Source: an uncultured Roseburia sp.
Lineage (GTDB): Bacteria > Bacillota > Clostridia > Lachnospirales > Lachnospiraceae
Direction of reading: 5' to 3'
Assembly (NCBI GenBank): GCA_900539115.1
Contig: UQAQ01000009.1
Location: 1-64,000 of the forward strand
DNA: 64,000 nt
Part shown: in pieces, positions 9,320 to 17,313 of the stretch
Layout of the letters: every line of letters starts with the position of its first letter
How positions within the stretch are numbered: position 1 is the stretch's first letter
The notes under the pieces: generated by a model
Told to the model about the DNA's origin: nothing
The model's input: only the letters and a program-made list of their open reading frames with translations
Databases searched by the model: none
Made by a program: the position numbers and the translations under genes

Positions 9320-9410
9320 TTGAAAAGATTGAGGTAACTATTCAGGATGCCCCTCCTCCACATTCACATTTCGAACACTTCGTGTTCTTTTCTCGCCTTT
9401 GACAAGGCTA

Positions 9411-9442
9411 AAAATGCTCCGTGTGATCTCGGAGCATTTTTT
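9411..9442 (+). terminator. Intrinsic terminator after nadC
   Basis: AAAATGCTCC pairs with GGAGCATTTT around a GTGTGATCTC loop, followed by T residues. Confidence 0.85.
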
Positions 9443-9458
9443 AAGTTTCTTAAACGTG

Positions 9459-9489
9459 AAAAAGAACCGCCGTCACGGTTCTTTTTCTG
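9459..9489. terminator. Second hairpin terminator downstream of nadC
   Basis: AAAAAGAACCG and CGGTTCTTTTT form a perfect stem around CCGTCA, with A and T runs on both sides. It could stop transcripts from either strand. Confidence 0.7.
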
Positions 9490-9677
9490 AAAGAGGAGTT
9501 TTATGAAAAAATATCAAAAATAAGATAACTACCAAAATTAAGTTTTATAAGTTGAAGTTGTTTATCTTTAACTTATGGTCTTAGTATATACTTAAAATGT
9601 GAATAAATGATGTTCAAATTTTCGAAAATTTGTGAACGTTTTGTAAAAACGACTTTCTTAGTTCGTTTATACAATTT
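9490..9677. other. Intergenic AT-rich stretch with an 18-bp palindrome
   Basis: The stretch between the nadC terminators and the end of the DUF2207 gene contains no credible gene. The only structure I see is the palindrome CAAATTTTCGAAAATTTG at 9615-9632, extended by GTTC/GAAC arms. It may act as the transcript end for the minus-strand gene. Confidence 0.5.
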
Positions 9678-11618
9678 TTATCGGAAGCCGCCACCGGAAG
9701 AATGTCCTCCGGCACCCCCGCCACCGCCGGAAAAACTTCGTCCACCGCGCCCTTTGGAAGGAGACGACGTCATGACCATGCGGGCAGAGGACATCGTTGT
9801 ATTAAGTGAAGAAGCAAAAGCACGTGTGCTGTAAAGGCTGCGTCCATGATACCAGCGTGCCGGTTCGATAGCGATATCTTCAAATTTATCAATCCATTTG
9901 TCTGAAACTCCCAATATATAAGTGTAAGGAAGAATATCATAAAAATAGGATGGATTTTCGGTTACCAGCATTTCAAGCCGGTCTTTATCGGCAACTTCCA
10001 AAAAATGTTTAAAGCCACGAATGCGGCCTAACATTTCCGTCCCATACGGGGTACGCTTTGGCACAAGATAGCGGAAAATTGCCATGCCAAAGGAGCAGAT
10101 AATGGAAAAGATAAGCATCTGCAGAAAAAACGGTGCGGTGTAAGCTAATTTTACTAACGATGTGATGACGGAACTGAGCCCGAAAAGGATACTCCATACG
10201 ATTAAAAATATTTTGTTGCTGATGCCCGGTTTCGAAGGAAGTTGTGTCAACACAAGAAGGGCTGTCAGAGGAAACAAACTTAAAAAGAAGGCAATTGACA
10301 GATCGCCTTCTGCGGCATAAAGGGAACGCACCAGACCGCAAAGCAGAGACAGAACGATCATCAAAGTGATAGGAAGTCTTTTTGACAAAGAAGAAGATTC
10401 AAAAATAATCTTCTGGTTATCTTTACTGTTCATATCATCTGCGATGTCTCCTAAAACACGGTAAAATTTATTGGTCAGCATACTTTTTGACACAATCGTT
10501 CGTCCGGCAAATAAACCATCAAAAAAACGTTGTTCAATGGAGTTGACACCATCATAATCTTTTTCCTTTTTCAAGATAAAATCGCTCGATTTTATCAATC
10601 CTCCCAGTGTTTCTTCTGTTTTGGCTTCGATGGAAAGATATCCTTTGGAAGCAAGATACACAATCATGGAAGTAAGGTCCTCGTTTGTGACCTTGCCTTT
10701 ATAGAGAAGAGCAATTTCGGCACTGTTGTGGTCATCCGGAGGATAAAATTCTGTGATATCGACCGGCTTGTCATCGTGTCCCCAGATAAACCAGATCAGA
10801 AAAGCTCCAATCAAAAGTACGAAAGGGATGGCGAAGATCAGATAATCATAAAACCGGATCGTGGCAGGAGTTATGGCATCTTTTTTCGCCTGTTCGCAGA
10901 TAGCATCAAAAGACTCACCTTGCTCTACTGCTGTAGAAAAAGCATGGTCCGGAAATTGGATTAAAGCTGTCATATAATGTGACGAAGGGAGAGCGCCTTG
11001 TGAATCCATGCGCACACCGCCGTTTTCAAACATAATCGTGCCATTCGGATAACCAAATGCCCAGATTTTTGCGTTATTTTCATTTAGTTTCAGCATATTT
11101 GAGTGAATATACACGGAAACGTTGTCCGGATTTTGCTTCATCTGTTCCGGGATAAAACTAAAATAAAGTCCCTGCGCATCTTCGTATTGATTGATAATGT
11201 TGGTAATATTGTATGTAAGCGTGTAAGTCCGGTTTCCGTATTTGGTGATTCCCCAGCAAAGCTCAAGTGTATCGCCGTTGTTAACGATGCCACATTTTTC
11301 CCGTTTGTCTACAAAAAAGCCATTCGTATCCCAGTGATCCTGCAGTTCATAATGGTTTCCCAAGTCATCACTGACAGAAAAATCGGTGATCTCGCAGGCA
11401 CCCAGATTTCCATATGGCCGGTAGCCTTCCGTTCCCTGGTAGACAGAAGCCTGCCAGACTTCTTTGATATGAGCGGTTCCGTTTGCATCGATCGAAACAT
11501 CCATATCAATCCGTTCAATGGAGTTGCTGTCCTCCGCATAAGCCGCCTTCGGCAAAAAGAAGCAGGAGAGCAAAAGCAGTCCCCATAAGAAAATAGTTGC
11601 AAAAAATGATTTTTTCAT
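9678..11618 (-). CDS. DUF2207-family membrane protein with Gly-rich C-terminus
   Basis: This 646-residue protein has an N-terminal signal/TM segment (about 7-28, ending near AYA) and an extracellular beta-rich DUF2207 domain (about 30-240). A transmembrane helix follows near 255-280 (FAIPFVLLIGAFLIWFIWG), then a cytoplasmic stretch, then about four more helices between 410 and 520. The tail (FSGGGGGAGGHSSGGGFR) is the glycine-rich ending common to this family of predicted membrane proteins, whose function is not established. ATG has an AAAGGGGGA site and a TTGAAA/TATAAT promoter upstream. It is a single-gene unit. The proline-rich plus-strand ORF opposite its 3' end is only the complement of the glycine tail. 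Confidence 0.88.
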   Translation of the reverse strand: MKKSFFATIFLWGLLLLSCFFLPKAAYAEDSNSIERIDMDVSIDANGTAHIKEVWQASVYQGTEGYRPYGNLGACEITDFSVSDDLGNHYELQDHWDTNGFFVDKREKCGIVNNGDTLELCWGITKYGNRTYTLTYNITNIINQYEDAQGLYFSFIPEQMKQNPDNVSVYIHSNMLKLNENNAKIWAFGYPNGTIMFENGGVRMDSQGALPSSHYMTALIQFPDHAFSTAVEQGESFDAICEQAKKDAITPATIRFYDYLIFAIPFVLLIGAFLIWFIWGHDDKPVDITEFYPPDDHNSAEIALLYKGKVTNEDLTSMIVYLASKGYLSIEAKTEETLGGLIKSSDFILKKEKDYDGVNSIEQRFFDGLFAGRTIVSKSMLTNKFYRVLGDIADDMNSKDNQKIIFESSSLSKRLPITLMIVLSLLCGLVRSLYAAEGDLSIAFFLSLFPLTALLVLTQLPSKPGISNKIFLIVWSILFGLSSVITSLVKLAYTAPFFLQMLIFSIICSFGMAIFRYLVPKRTPYGTEMLGRIRGFKHFLEVADKDRLEMLVTENPSYFYDILPYTYILGVSDKWIDKFEDIAIEPARWYHGRSLYSTRAFASSLNTTMSSARMVMTSSPSKGRGGRSFSGGGGGAGGHSSGGGFR

Positions 11619-11652
11619 AAAAATCCCCCTTTGTTATGGTAGTGTTAGATTC

Positions 11653-11682
11653 ATTATATCATAGGTGGCAGGGCATTTTCAA
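11653..11682 (-). promoter_or_regulatory. Promoter for the DUF2207 gene
   Basis: On the minus strand TTGAAA and TATAAT are separated by 18 bp, about 35 bp upstream of the start codon. Confidence 0.65.
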
Positions 11683-11735
11683 CCTATTATACAACAAGTG
11701 TGTAAATAGTAGAAGTGTGAGAGTATTGTAAAAGA

Positions 11736-11764
11736 TTGACAAAATCTTGCTTTTTTAGTATGCT
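11736..11764 (+). promoter_or_regulatory. Consensus promoter upstream of the ABC ATPase remnant
   Basis: TTGACA (11736-11741), 17 bp, TATGCT (11759-11764). A hairpin-forming segment at about 11813-11849 (CGGGGTTAG against CTAATCCCG) lies between it and the reading frame, so the transcript would have a structured leader. Confidence 0.65.
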
Positions 11765-11868
11765 AATAATAGTGTGTATAAAAATCAAAGCCAGTATAAA
11801 CTAAGTAAAATAAGCGGGGTTAGGGAGAAATTGAACTTTCTAATCCCGTTAAAAGAGGGGATTTCATA

Positions 11869-12072
11869 ATGAGATACAAACGTATGATTCATGATGATAA
11901 CCGAATTGTATTGGTAAATGCCATTCAGAATCCGGGAATAAAAGAAAAAATTATGAAAATTTTTACGGAACTTAAGAAAAAAGGAAAAACAATCATTATT
12001 GTAACGCATGACCCCGGTGTCGCAAAGATGGCCGATCGGATCATAAATATCGAGGATGGAAAGATAATATAA
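11869..12072 (+). pseudogene. C-terminal remnant of an ABC transporter ATPase
   Basis: The 67-residue frame aligns with the last third of MacB/LolD-type ABC ATPases: a Walker B region, then KIMKIFTELKKKGKTIIIVTHDPGVAKMADRIINIEDGKII with the H-loop His intact (quoted in parts, about residues 27-67). The Walker B/D-loop region that should read like ADEPTGxLDS is VNAIQNPGIKE, so the catalytic Asp-Glu are gone. Walker A, Q-loop and signature motif are absent. It cannot be a working ATPase. It still has a promoter, a GAGGGG ribosome site and an ATG, so it may still be expressed. Confidence 0.7.
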
Positions 12073-12076
12073 ATCA

Positions 12077-12105
12077 TTGTATTTTGCATTGTTTTGTGCT
12101 ATAAT
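12077..12105 (+). promoter_or_regulatory. Promoter for the chemoreceptor gene
   Basis: TTGTAT (12077-12082), 17 bp, TATAAT (12100-12105), 60 bp before the start codon. Confidence 0.65.
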
Positions 12106-12164
12106 TTAAGGACAAATTTATTCTCCGTTTTTTTAAGGAAAACAGGAGAGCAAGGAGGTCACTT

Positions 12165-13496
12165 ATGAAGGCAGGAAAACAAGTGCAGCAAGTGAAAAAG
12201 CAGCTTACGATACGCAAGTATATGCATATGCAGTTTTTACGTATCGGGTTTGCGGTTAGTGGCGTCGTGGGTGTGTTGGCATTGATCGGTATTTATGAAG
12301 GAATTTTGCTGGCAAAAGAAGATACAAGGTTTGATTTGGCAACGGAAAACAAAATTGCTATTATCGTAGGTGTGATTCTGGCAATTGCAGTGATCAGTAT
12401 TGTTGGAGTTGATCTGTTTTTAAATAAGATCGCAAAACAGGTGATTCGCAGAGTGAAAGAACCGATTGATATTATGGATCATGCGATGGACGAACTGGCG
12501 AAGGGAAATCTGGATACCAAGATTGAATATCAGATGCAGGATGAATTTGTCATTATGATGGGAAATACAAATTTTGCCATGCAGGAATTGAAACGTTATG
12601 TGGATGATATTTCGATGAACTTGAAGCAGATCAGCGCGAAAGATATTGACTTGAAAGAAGTTCAGAACTATATCGGTGATTTTGCTGAGATTAAAGATTC
12701 CATGGTAGAGATTATAAGTAGTTTGAATACGACATTGAAGGAAATGAAGGAGTCGTTTGGAGAAGTGTGTGACGGGGCGGATACGTTGGCACAGTCCGCG
12801 CAGTCAATGGCAGATGGCGCACAGCAGCAGTCCAATCATATTCGCAGCCTTGTGGATAATATTGGAAATGTTTCTAACTCGGTACACGATAGCACAAATA
12901 AAGCGGATGAAGTGGAAAAACTTTCCAGAGATGCGGTGCAGCAGATGCAGGAAGGCGAAGATAAGATGGATAATCTTGTCAAAGCGATGGATCTGATTCG
13001 CGAAGAGTCCAATGAAATTGCAAATATTATCGAAGTGATCGGCGGTATCGCAGAGCAGACGAATCTTTTGGCACTCAATGCTTCGATTGAGGCAGCGCGT
13101 GCCGGAGAACATGGAAAAGGGTTTGCCGTTGTCGCCGGCGAGATCGGTACGCTGGCAGGTTCGAGTGCCGAGGCGGCGCAGAATATCACCGATCTGATTC
13201 ACAAGAGTATTGCGGCTGTTAATAACGGGGTATCGCTTACCGGAGAGACCGTACATATGATGGATGGCATTACGAAGATTTCGGAAGAAATTTCTTCCCA
13301 TATCACAGAGATCACACAGGCGACGAAAGAACAGGACGCCTACCTTCAGGATATGCTTACTTCGGCGGGAGAGATTGCTGCCGTAGTGGACAAAAATACT
13401 GCTTCTGCGCAGGAAAGTTCCGCACTTTCCCAGGAACTTCTCAGTGAGATGGAAAATGCGATGGAATTGATCGATCAGTACAAACTGCGTGCATAA
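12165..13496 (+). CDS. Methyl-accepting chemotaxis protein with minimal external region
   Basis: This 443-residue chemoreceptor has two transmembrane helices (about 27-50 and 65-85) separated by only some 15-20 residues, so there is no room for an extracytoplasmic ligand domain. A HAMP domain (about 86-140) and a long signalling coiled coil follow. The hairpin tip near 290-320 (AEQTNLLALNASIEAARAGE, then HGKGFAVVA) is the CheA/CheW-binding region and is intact. Just after it GEIGTLAGSS replaces the more usual DEIRKLAEQS. It probably senses through the membrane, HAMP or cytoplasm. Start ATG follows AAGGAGGT. Its ligand is unknown. Confidence 0.95.
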   Translation: MKAGKQVQQVKKQLTIRKYMHMQFLRIGFAVSGVVGVLALIGIYEGILLAKEDTRFDLATENKIAIIVGVILAIAVISIVGVDLFLNKIAKQVIRRVKEPIDIMDHAMDELAKGNLDTKIEYQMQDEFVIMMGNTNFAMQELKRYVDDISMNLKQISAKDIDLKEVQNYIGDFAEIKDSMVEIISSLNTTLKEMKESFGEVCDGADTLAQSAQSMADGAQQQSNHIRSLVDNIGNVSNSVHDSTNKADEVEKLSRDAVQQMQEGEDKMDNLVKAMDLIREESNEIANIIEVIGGIAEQTNLLALNASIEAARAGEHGKGFAVVAGEIGTLAGSSAEAAQNITDLIHKSIAAVNNGVSLTGETVHMMDGITKISEEISSHITEITQATKEQDAYLQDMLTSAGEIAAVVDKNTASAQESSALSQELLSEMENAMELIDQYKLRA

Positions 13497-13518
13497 TAGT
13501 ATAGAAGAAATGATATGT

Positions 13519-13556
13519 AATCCCGGTTTCTTGGATTGTCAAGAGCCGGGATTTTG
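13519..13556 (+). terminator. Intrinsic terminator after the chemoreceptor gene
   Basis: AATCCCGG (13519-13526) pairs with CCGGGATT (13546-13553), followed by T residues. Confidence 0.75.
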
Positions 13557-13582
13557 CTCGATTTATGTGAAAAAAGAAAAGA

Positions 13583-13612
13583 AGTTGTCGGGATGTGCCG
13601 ACAGCTTTTTGA
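13583..13612 (+). terminator. Second hairpin with T-run
   Basis: AGTTGTCGG (13583-13591) pairs with CCGACAGCT (13598-13606), followed by TTTT. It backs up the previous terminator. Confidence 0.6.
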
Positions 13613-13630
13613 AAAAAGAGAGTTTTTCTC

Positions 13631-13659
13631 TTGCAATTTAGAAGGAAAGTCGGTATGAT
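13631..13659 (+). promoter_or_regulatory. Promoter for the 48-residue ORF and TPR gene
   Basis: TTGCAA (13631-13636), 17 bp, TATGAT (13654-13659), about 40 bp upstream of the small ORF. Confidence 0.65.
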
Positions 13660-13700
13660 ATTTCATAGAGAAAATACAAAGAGAAAGGGAGGTACATGAC

Positions 13701-13847
13701 ATGATTAATTTTGAAGAAGAATTGGAAAAATATGAGCCGAGTTTAGATATTGAGCAGGTAAGTGAAGTGGTAAACAACAGTAATAATATGACAGATGTGA
13801 CAGATATTATGAGAGAATTGATTGCAGAAGTAAAAGGTACGATGTAA
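13701..13847 (+). CDS. 48-residue acidic small protein
   Basis: ATG at 13701 follows a GGGAGGT site with good spacing. The product (MINFEEELEKYEPSLDIEQV and onward) is acidic, soluble and probably helical, with no signal peptide and no family I recognise. Its stop is 16 bp before the next gene, and a consensus promoter lies upstream, so it looks like the first gene of a two-gene operon with the zinc-ribbon/TPR protein. Support comes from the ribosome site, promoter and spacing only. Confidence 0.65.
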   Translation: MINFEEELEKYEPSLDIEQVSEVVNNSNNMTDVTDIMRELIAEVKGTM

Positions 13848-13863
13848 GAGTTGGAGGAAAACG

Positions 13864-15270
13864 ATGAAATGTCCACGATGTGATACGATAATAACAGAGG
13901 ATGCTCCGGTTTGCCGCTTTTGCGGACAGGATCTTAGAGCACTGCATCATGCGCGCAAATTGTCAAATGCCTATTATAATATTGGCTTGGAAAAGGCGAA
14001 GGTGCGCGACTTGTCGGGAGCAATCCTGGTTTTGAAAAAGAGTTTAAACTTTAATAAGCATAATACCGAGGCAAGAAACCTTCTTGGTCTGGTATACAAT
14101 GAAATGGGCGAGACGATCGCAGCCCTCAGTGAATGGGTTTTAAGCGATTATCTCCAGCCGGAAGACAACCGGGCAAAGTATTATATTGATGTTGTTCAGA
14201 AAAATCAAAGTACATTGCAGACGGTAAACCAGACCATTAAGAAATATAATTCAGCATTGAAAGAGGCAAAAAATGACAATGCGGATCTGGCGATCATTCA
14301 ATTGAAAAAGGTAGTCAGCCTGAATCCACAATTTGTGAGAGCCTATCAACTGCTTGCTCTTTTATATATGAAGAGAAAAGATTATGTAAAGGCGGCAAAA
14401 GTGCTGAAACGTGCACGAAAGATTGACTTTAACAATACGACGACGCTGCGTTATATGCAGGAGATCGGCGATACGTTCAGTGAGCCGAAAGGCAAAGAAA
14501 ATTCTCCGAAAGCATTTGCCAAGCAGGCGGAGAGAGATACACAGGCAAACACGGCAAATGTGACGCCGGTGGGAACATACCGGGAAGAAAAGAAACGCTG
14601 GATGCCCGCCGTCAACATTATTATTGGAGCCGTTATCGGAATTATTGTAAGTGTGGTGCTTGTATACCCTACGATGAAAGGAAATACACTGGGAAATAAT
14701 TCCAGCGATATTACGGAGGCAAAGGAAATGCTTTCGGTTAAGGAAGCACAGATTTCTACGCTGGAGAAGGAGAAAAAGACGCTGCAGGACAAAGCCGATG
14801 CGTTACAGAAAGAAATCGACGATGGAGAAACCAAGAAGAGTGCGGAAGTGGAAAAACTCAACAATCTTGTAATGGCAGTAAAATACTATCAGGATGGTGA
14901 CCGGCTTCTGGCTGCTTCGACAGTAAATGGCTACAAAGACAGCGATTTTACGACGCAGGAAGCGAAGGATCTTTTGGCAGCAGTATCGAAAAAGATTACT
15001 GCGGCAGATGCGCAGAAATTATTTGAAGAGGGGCGTAAAGCCTTTAACTCAGGTAAATACAGTGAGGCAGAAAATCTTTTGAAACAAGTTCTTTCGATTG
15101 ATGAGAAAAATCTCGATGCCCTGTATTTTATGGGACGCGTGTACCATCAGACAGGAAAGACGAAAAAAGCACAAAGTTATTATCAAAAAGTCATTGACAC
15201 CGATAAGAACAGCGGCCGCGCTTCGGAAGCGAAGAGCCGGTTGAATCAGCTGGGTGTCAAAACGGATTGA
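13864..15270 (+). CDS. Zinc-ribbon/TPR membrane protein
   Basis: This 468-residue protein begins with a double-Cys zinc ribbon (CPRC at 3-6 and CRFCG near 18-22). It continues with TPR-like helical repeats (about 30-205), a Lys/Ser linker, and one transmembrane helix (about 243-270, NIIIGAVIGIIVSVVLVYP). A coiled coil (about 285-335) and further TPR repeats near the C-terminus (about 375-465) follow. The N-terminal half should be cytoplasmic and the C-terminal half outside. TPR proteins are scaffolds; no substrate can be named. A ribosome site (GGAGGAAAACG) precedes ATG. It is closed by a strong terminator just before spoIIA. Confidence 0.8.
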   Translation: MKCPRCDTIITEDAPVCRFCGQDLRALHHARKLSNAYYNIGLEKAKVRDLSGAILVLKKSLNFNKHNTEARNLLGLVYNEMGETIAALSEWVLSDYLQPEDNRAKYYIDVVQKNQSTLQTVNQTIKKYNSALKEAKNDNADLAIIQLKKVVSLNPQFVRAYQLLALLYMKRKDYVKAAKVLKRARKIDFNNTTTLRYMQEIGDTFSEPKGKENSPKAFAKQAERDTQANTANVTPVGTYREEKKRWMPAVNIIIGAVIGIIVSVVLVYPTMKGNTLGNNSSDITEAKEMLSVKEAQISTLEKEKKTLQDKADALQKEIDDGETKKSAEVEKLNNLVMAVKYYQDGDRLLAASTVNGYKDSDFTTQEAKDLLAAVSKKITAADAQKLFEEGRKAFNSGKYSEAENLLKQVLSIDEKNLDALYFMGRVYHQTGKTKKAQSYYQKVIDTDKNSGRASEAKSRLNQLGVKTD

Positions 15271-15297
15271 CCGGATAAAAAATAGAAAAGAACGCAT

Positions 15298-15346
15298 GAA
15301 AAAAGCTATGGATGGAAGACAAAAGTCTTCGTCCATAGTTTTTTAT
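15298..15346 (+). terminator. Strong intrinsic terminator after the TPR gene
   Basis: CTATGGAtGGAAGAC (15306-15320) pairs with GTCTTCgTCCATAG around a short AAAA loop, flanked by an A-run and a T-run (TTTTTT). Confidence 0.88.
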
Positions 15347-15381
15347 TTCCCCAATTTCTATGAAAGGAGAATGAAATCTCG

Positions 15382-15690
15382 ATGGAAACATTTTCATTAG
15401 AGCGCAGCGGCGCAAATTTAATACTACATATCAGTGAGGAACTGGATCATCATACGGCGGGACAGCTCAGCCGTACAATCGATGTGTTGATTGAAAAGGG
15501 CAATGTAAAGAACATTGTATTTGATTTTGACGGAATGACCTTTATGGATAGTTCGGGAATCGGTATGGTGATGGGACGTTATAAGAAGATGGGATATCTT
15601 GGGGGCAACGTCTATGTTACCGGTGTGGGAAAAGGAATTGACCGCATTTTTTCGATGTCCGGGTTGTATAAGATTATTCAAAAAGTGTAA
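15382..15690 (+). CDS. spoIIAA: Anti-sigma F factor antagonist SpoIIAA
   Basis: This 102-residue STAS-domain protein, when unphosphorylated, binds SpoIIAB and frees sigma F in the forespore. The phosphorylated serine lies in the conserved DSSGIG motif (Ser58), the same position as in B. subtilis. It is the first gene of a standard spoIIAA-spoIIAB-sigF operon. ATG is preceded by an AAAGGAG sequence some distance upstream. The 35-bp gap after the preceding terminator leaves little room for a sigma-H promoter, and I could not find a convincing one. Confidence 0.95.
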   Translation: METFSLERSGANLILHISEELDHHTAGQLSRTIDVLIEKGNVKNIVFDFDGMTFMDSSGIGMVMGRYKKMGYLGGNVYVTGVGKGIDRIFSMSGLYKIIQKV

Positions 15691-15712
15691 AGATGGAGGC
15701 TTAGAGCTGAAA

Positions 15713-16153
15713 ATGAGTGGAAAAAATGAAATTATTATGGAATTTTCAAGTAATTCCGAAAATGAAAGTCTGGCAAGGACGGTAATCAGTGCGTTTGTGG
15801 CACGACTGGATCCGACGCTTGAAGAATTGGCAGATATTAAAACGGCGGTGTCTGAAGCGGTAACCAACGCGATCATTCACGGATATGAAAAGAATCCGGG
15901 GATGGTGCGCATGGCGGCGAAGATTGAGGACAATGTGGTGTCGGTCGAAATATCGGATACAGGAGCGGGTATTGAAAATCTGGAAAAGGCAATGGAACCC
16001 ATGTACACAACAAAACCGGAACTTGACCGGTCGGGGATGGGTTTTGCGTTTATGGAAGCGTTTATGGATGAGCTTGATGTGCAGTCGGAACTGGGAAAAG
16101 GCACGACGATTCATATGAAAAAGACGATTTACAGCGCGATACATATCTCTTAA
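15713..16153 (+). CDS. spoIIAB: Anti-sigma F factor / serine kinase SpoIIAB
   Basis: This 146-residue GHKL-fold kinase binds sigma F and phosphorylates SpoIIAA. The N-box is SEAVTNAIIHGY, the G1 box DTGAGI and the G2 box GMGFAFM; all ATP-binding signatures are present. I chose ATG at 15713, 22 bp after the spoIIAA stop with GGAGG upstream, because the family begins at this point. The longer reading frame upstream overlaps spoIIAA in another frame and is not conserved-looking. Confidence 0.95.
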   Translation: MSGKNEIIMEFSSNSENESLARTVISAFVARLDPTLEELADIKTAVSEAVTNAIIHGYEKNPGMVRMAAKIEDNVVSVEISDTGAGIENLEKAMEPMYTTKPELDRSGMGFAFMEAFMDELDVQSELGKGTTIHMKKTIYSAIHIS

Positions 16154-16178
16154 CTGCCAAAAAGACGTGGAGGTGAAA

Positions 16179-16937
16179 ATGGAAACCTTAGAACTAATCA
16201 AACGAGCACGTTCCGGGGATAAATTGGCAAGAGAACAAGTAATCGAAGAAAATATGGGCTTGGTATACAGTATCGTGAAACGATTTGCGGGAAGAGGGTA
16301 TGACAGCGAAGAACTCAGTCAGATCGGCGCCATCGGATTGATTAAGGCGGTGGATAAATTTGACCTGCGGTTTGACGTACGGTTTTCGACGTATGCGGTA
16401 CCCTTGATCACGGGGGAGATCAAGCGTTTTTTGCGGGATGACGGCATGGTGCGGGTCAGCCGCAGCATCAAAGAAAACAGCTGGCGCGTCAAGCGGATGG
16501 CGGCCGAACTTTCGCAGAAACTGGAGCGCGAACCCTCGATGGATGAATTGTCGGCAGTAGTCGAACTTCCGGTAGAAGATATTGTGCTGGCGTTGGAGGC
16601 GACAGCGGAAGTGGAGTCGCTTCATAAACCAATCTGCTTTCAGGATGGAAAAGAGGTGTCGCTGGAAGAAAAAATACCGGAGCGGAAAGACTGGCAGGAA
16701 GAATTGATGAACCGCCTTGTCGTCGAAGATCTTCTGGAACAGCTGCAGACCCAAGAAAGGGAGCTCATCCAGATGCGTTACTACGACGGAAAAACACAGA
16801 GGGAAATTGCGGAACATCTGGGAATCAGCCAGGTCCAAGTCAGTCGTCTGGAGAAAAAACTGCTCTTACAGATGCGGGAAAAAATTGCGGGGAAAAAATT
16901 TCAAAAAAATGTTGACAATCATAAAATCATATGGTAG
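16179..16937 (+). CDS. sigF: RNA polymerase sigma-F factor (forespore)
   Basis: This 252-residue sigma-70-family factor directs early forespore transcription. Region 2 carries the SIVKRFAGRGYDSEELSQIG and VRFSTYAVPLI segments (about 27-78), and region 4 carries the helix-turn-helix REIAEHLGISQVQVSRLEKK near residues 207-226. ATG at 16179 follows GGAGGTG at 16169-16175 with correct spacing; a GTG 12 bp earlier lacks a site. It is the third gene of spoIIA. The last bases overlap the promoter of the downstream tRNA gene. Confidence 0.96.
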   Translation: METLELIKRARSGDKLAREQVIEENMGLVYSIVKRFAGRGYDSEELSQIGAIGLIKAVDKFDLRFDVRFSTYAVPLITGEIKRFLRDDGMVRVSRSIKENSWRVKRMAAELSQKLEREPSMDELSAVVELPVEDIVLALEATAEVESLHKPICFQDGKEVSLEEKIPERKDWQEELMNRLVVEDLLEQLQTQERELIQMRYYDGKTQREIAEHLGISQVQVSRLEKKLLLQMREKIAGKKFQKNVDNHKIIW

Positions 16938-16940
16938 AAT
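16912..16940 (+). promoter_or_regulatory. tRNA-Arg promoter embedded in the 3' end of sigF
   Basis: TTGACA (16912-16917), 17 bp, TAGAAT (16935-16940). The -35 box and spacer lie within the last codons of sigF. It sits 35 bp before the tRNA. Confidence 0.85.
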
Positions 16941-16974
16941 AATTCTTGCGTGTTGAGAGATACGCAAGATAAAT

Positions 16975-17048
16975 GTGGGTTTAGCTCAGCTGGATAGAGC
17001 GTTTGGCTACGGACCAAAAGGTCGGGGGTTCGAATCCTCTAACCCACG
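16975..17048 (+). tRNA. tRNA-Arg (anticodon ACG)
   Basis: A full cloverleaf can be drawn: acceptor GTGGGTT/AACCCAC (7 bp), D-loop TAGCTCAGCTGGATAGAGC, anticodon stem TTTGG/CCAAA around CTACGGA (anticodon ACG), and T-arm GGGGGTTCGAATCCTCT. The 3' CCA is not encoded. ACG needs deamination to inosine by TadA to read CGU/CGC/CGA. It has its own promoter and terminator. Confidence 0.97.
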
Positions 17049-17049
17049 T

Positions 17050-17083
17050 AAAGCGATTGAATGTTCATTCAATCGCTTTTTTT
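17050..17083 (+). terminator. Terminator of tRNA-Arg
   Basis: AAAGCGATTGAAT pairs perfectly with ATTCAATCGCTTT around a short loop, followed by TTTT. Confidence 0.9.
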
Positions 17084-17096
17084 AATAATTACGTCC

Positions 17097-17153
17097 GTCT
17101 CAGAAAAGAAAACATTTTCTGCTTGCAGAAAAAATGGTTTCTTTTTTAGAGAC
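17097..17153. repeat. Imperfect 57-nt hairpin
   Basis: GTCTC/GAGAC ends enclose A-rich and T-rich arms that pair from AGAAAAGAAA down to a TTTTCTGC-TTGC-AGAAAA apical hairpin, with a few mismatches. It lies in the 265-bp gap between the tRNA and the methyltransferase. Downstream, CAAATTGC and GCAATTTG form a further short inverted repeat. No gene is visible. Confidence 0.45.
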
Positions 17154-17313
17154 ACAAAACCAATGAGCATGTAGTACGACAGTACGGAATGCGAATTGTG
17201 TTTGCAAATTGCGAGAGCGTAAGCACAGCAATTTGTAAGGATGTAATTATTGTAGCACAAGCCTAACAAGCACCGTGAGCGCTTGCGGTCGGCATTACAG
17301 AAAGGAGCATACT

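Noticed and set aside
9607..9834. Proline-rich 75-codon plus-strand ORF
   Set aside because: It is the complement of the glycine-rich tail of the DUF2207 gene (minus strand); it has no ribosome site of its own.
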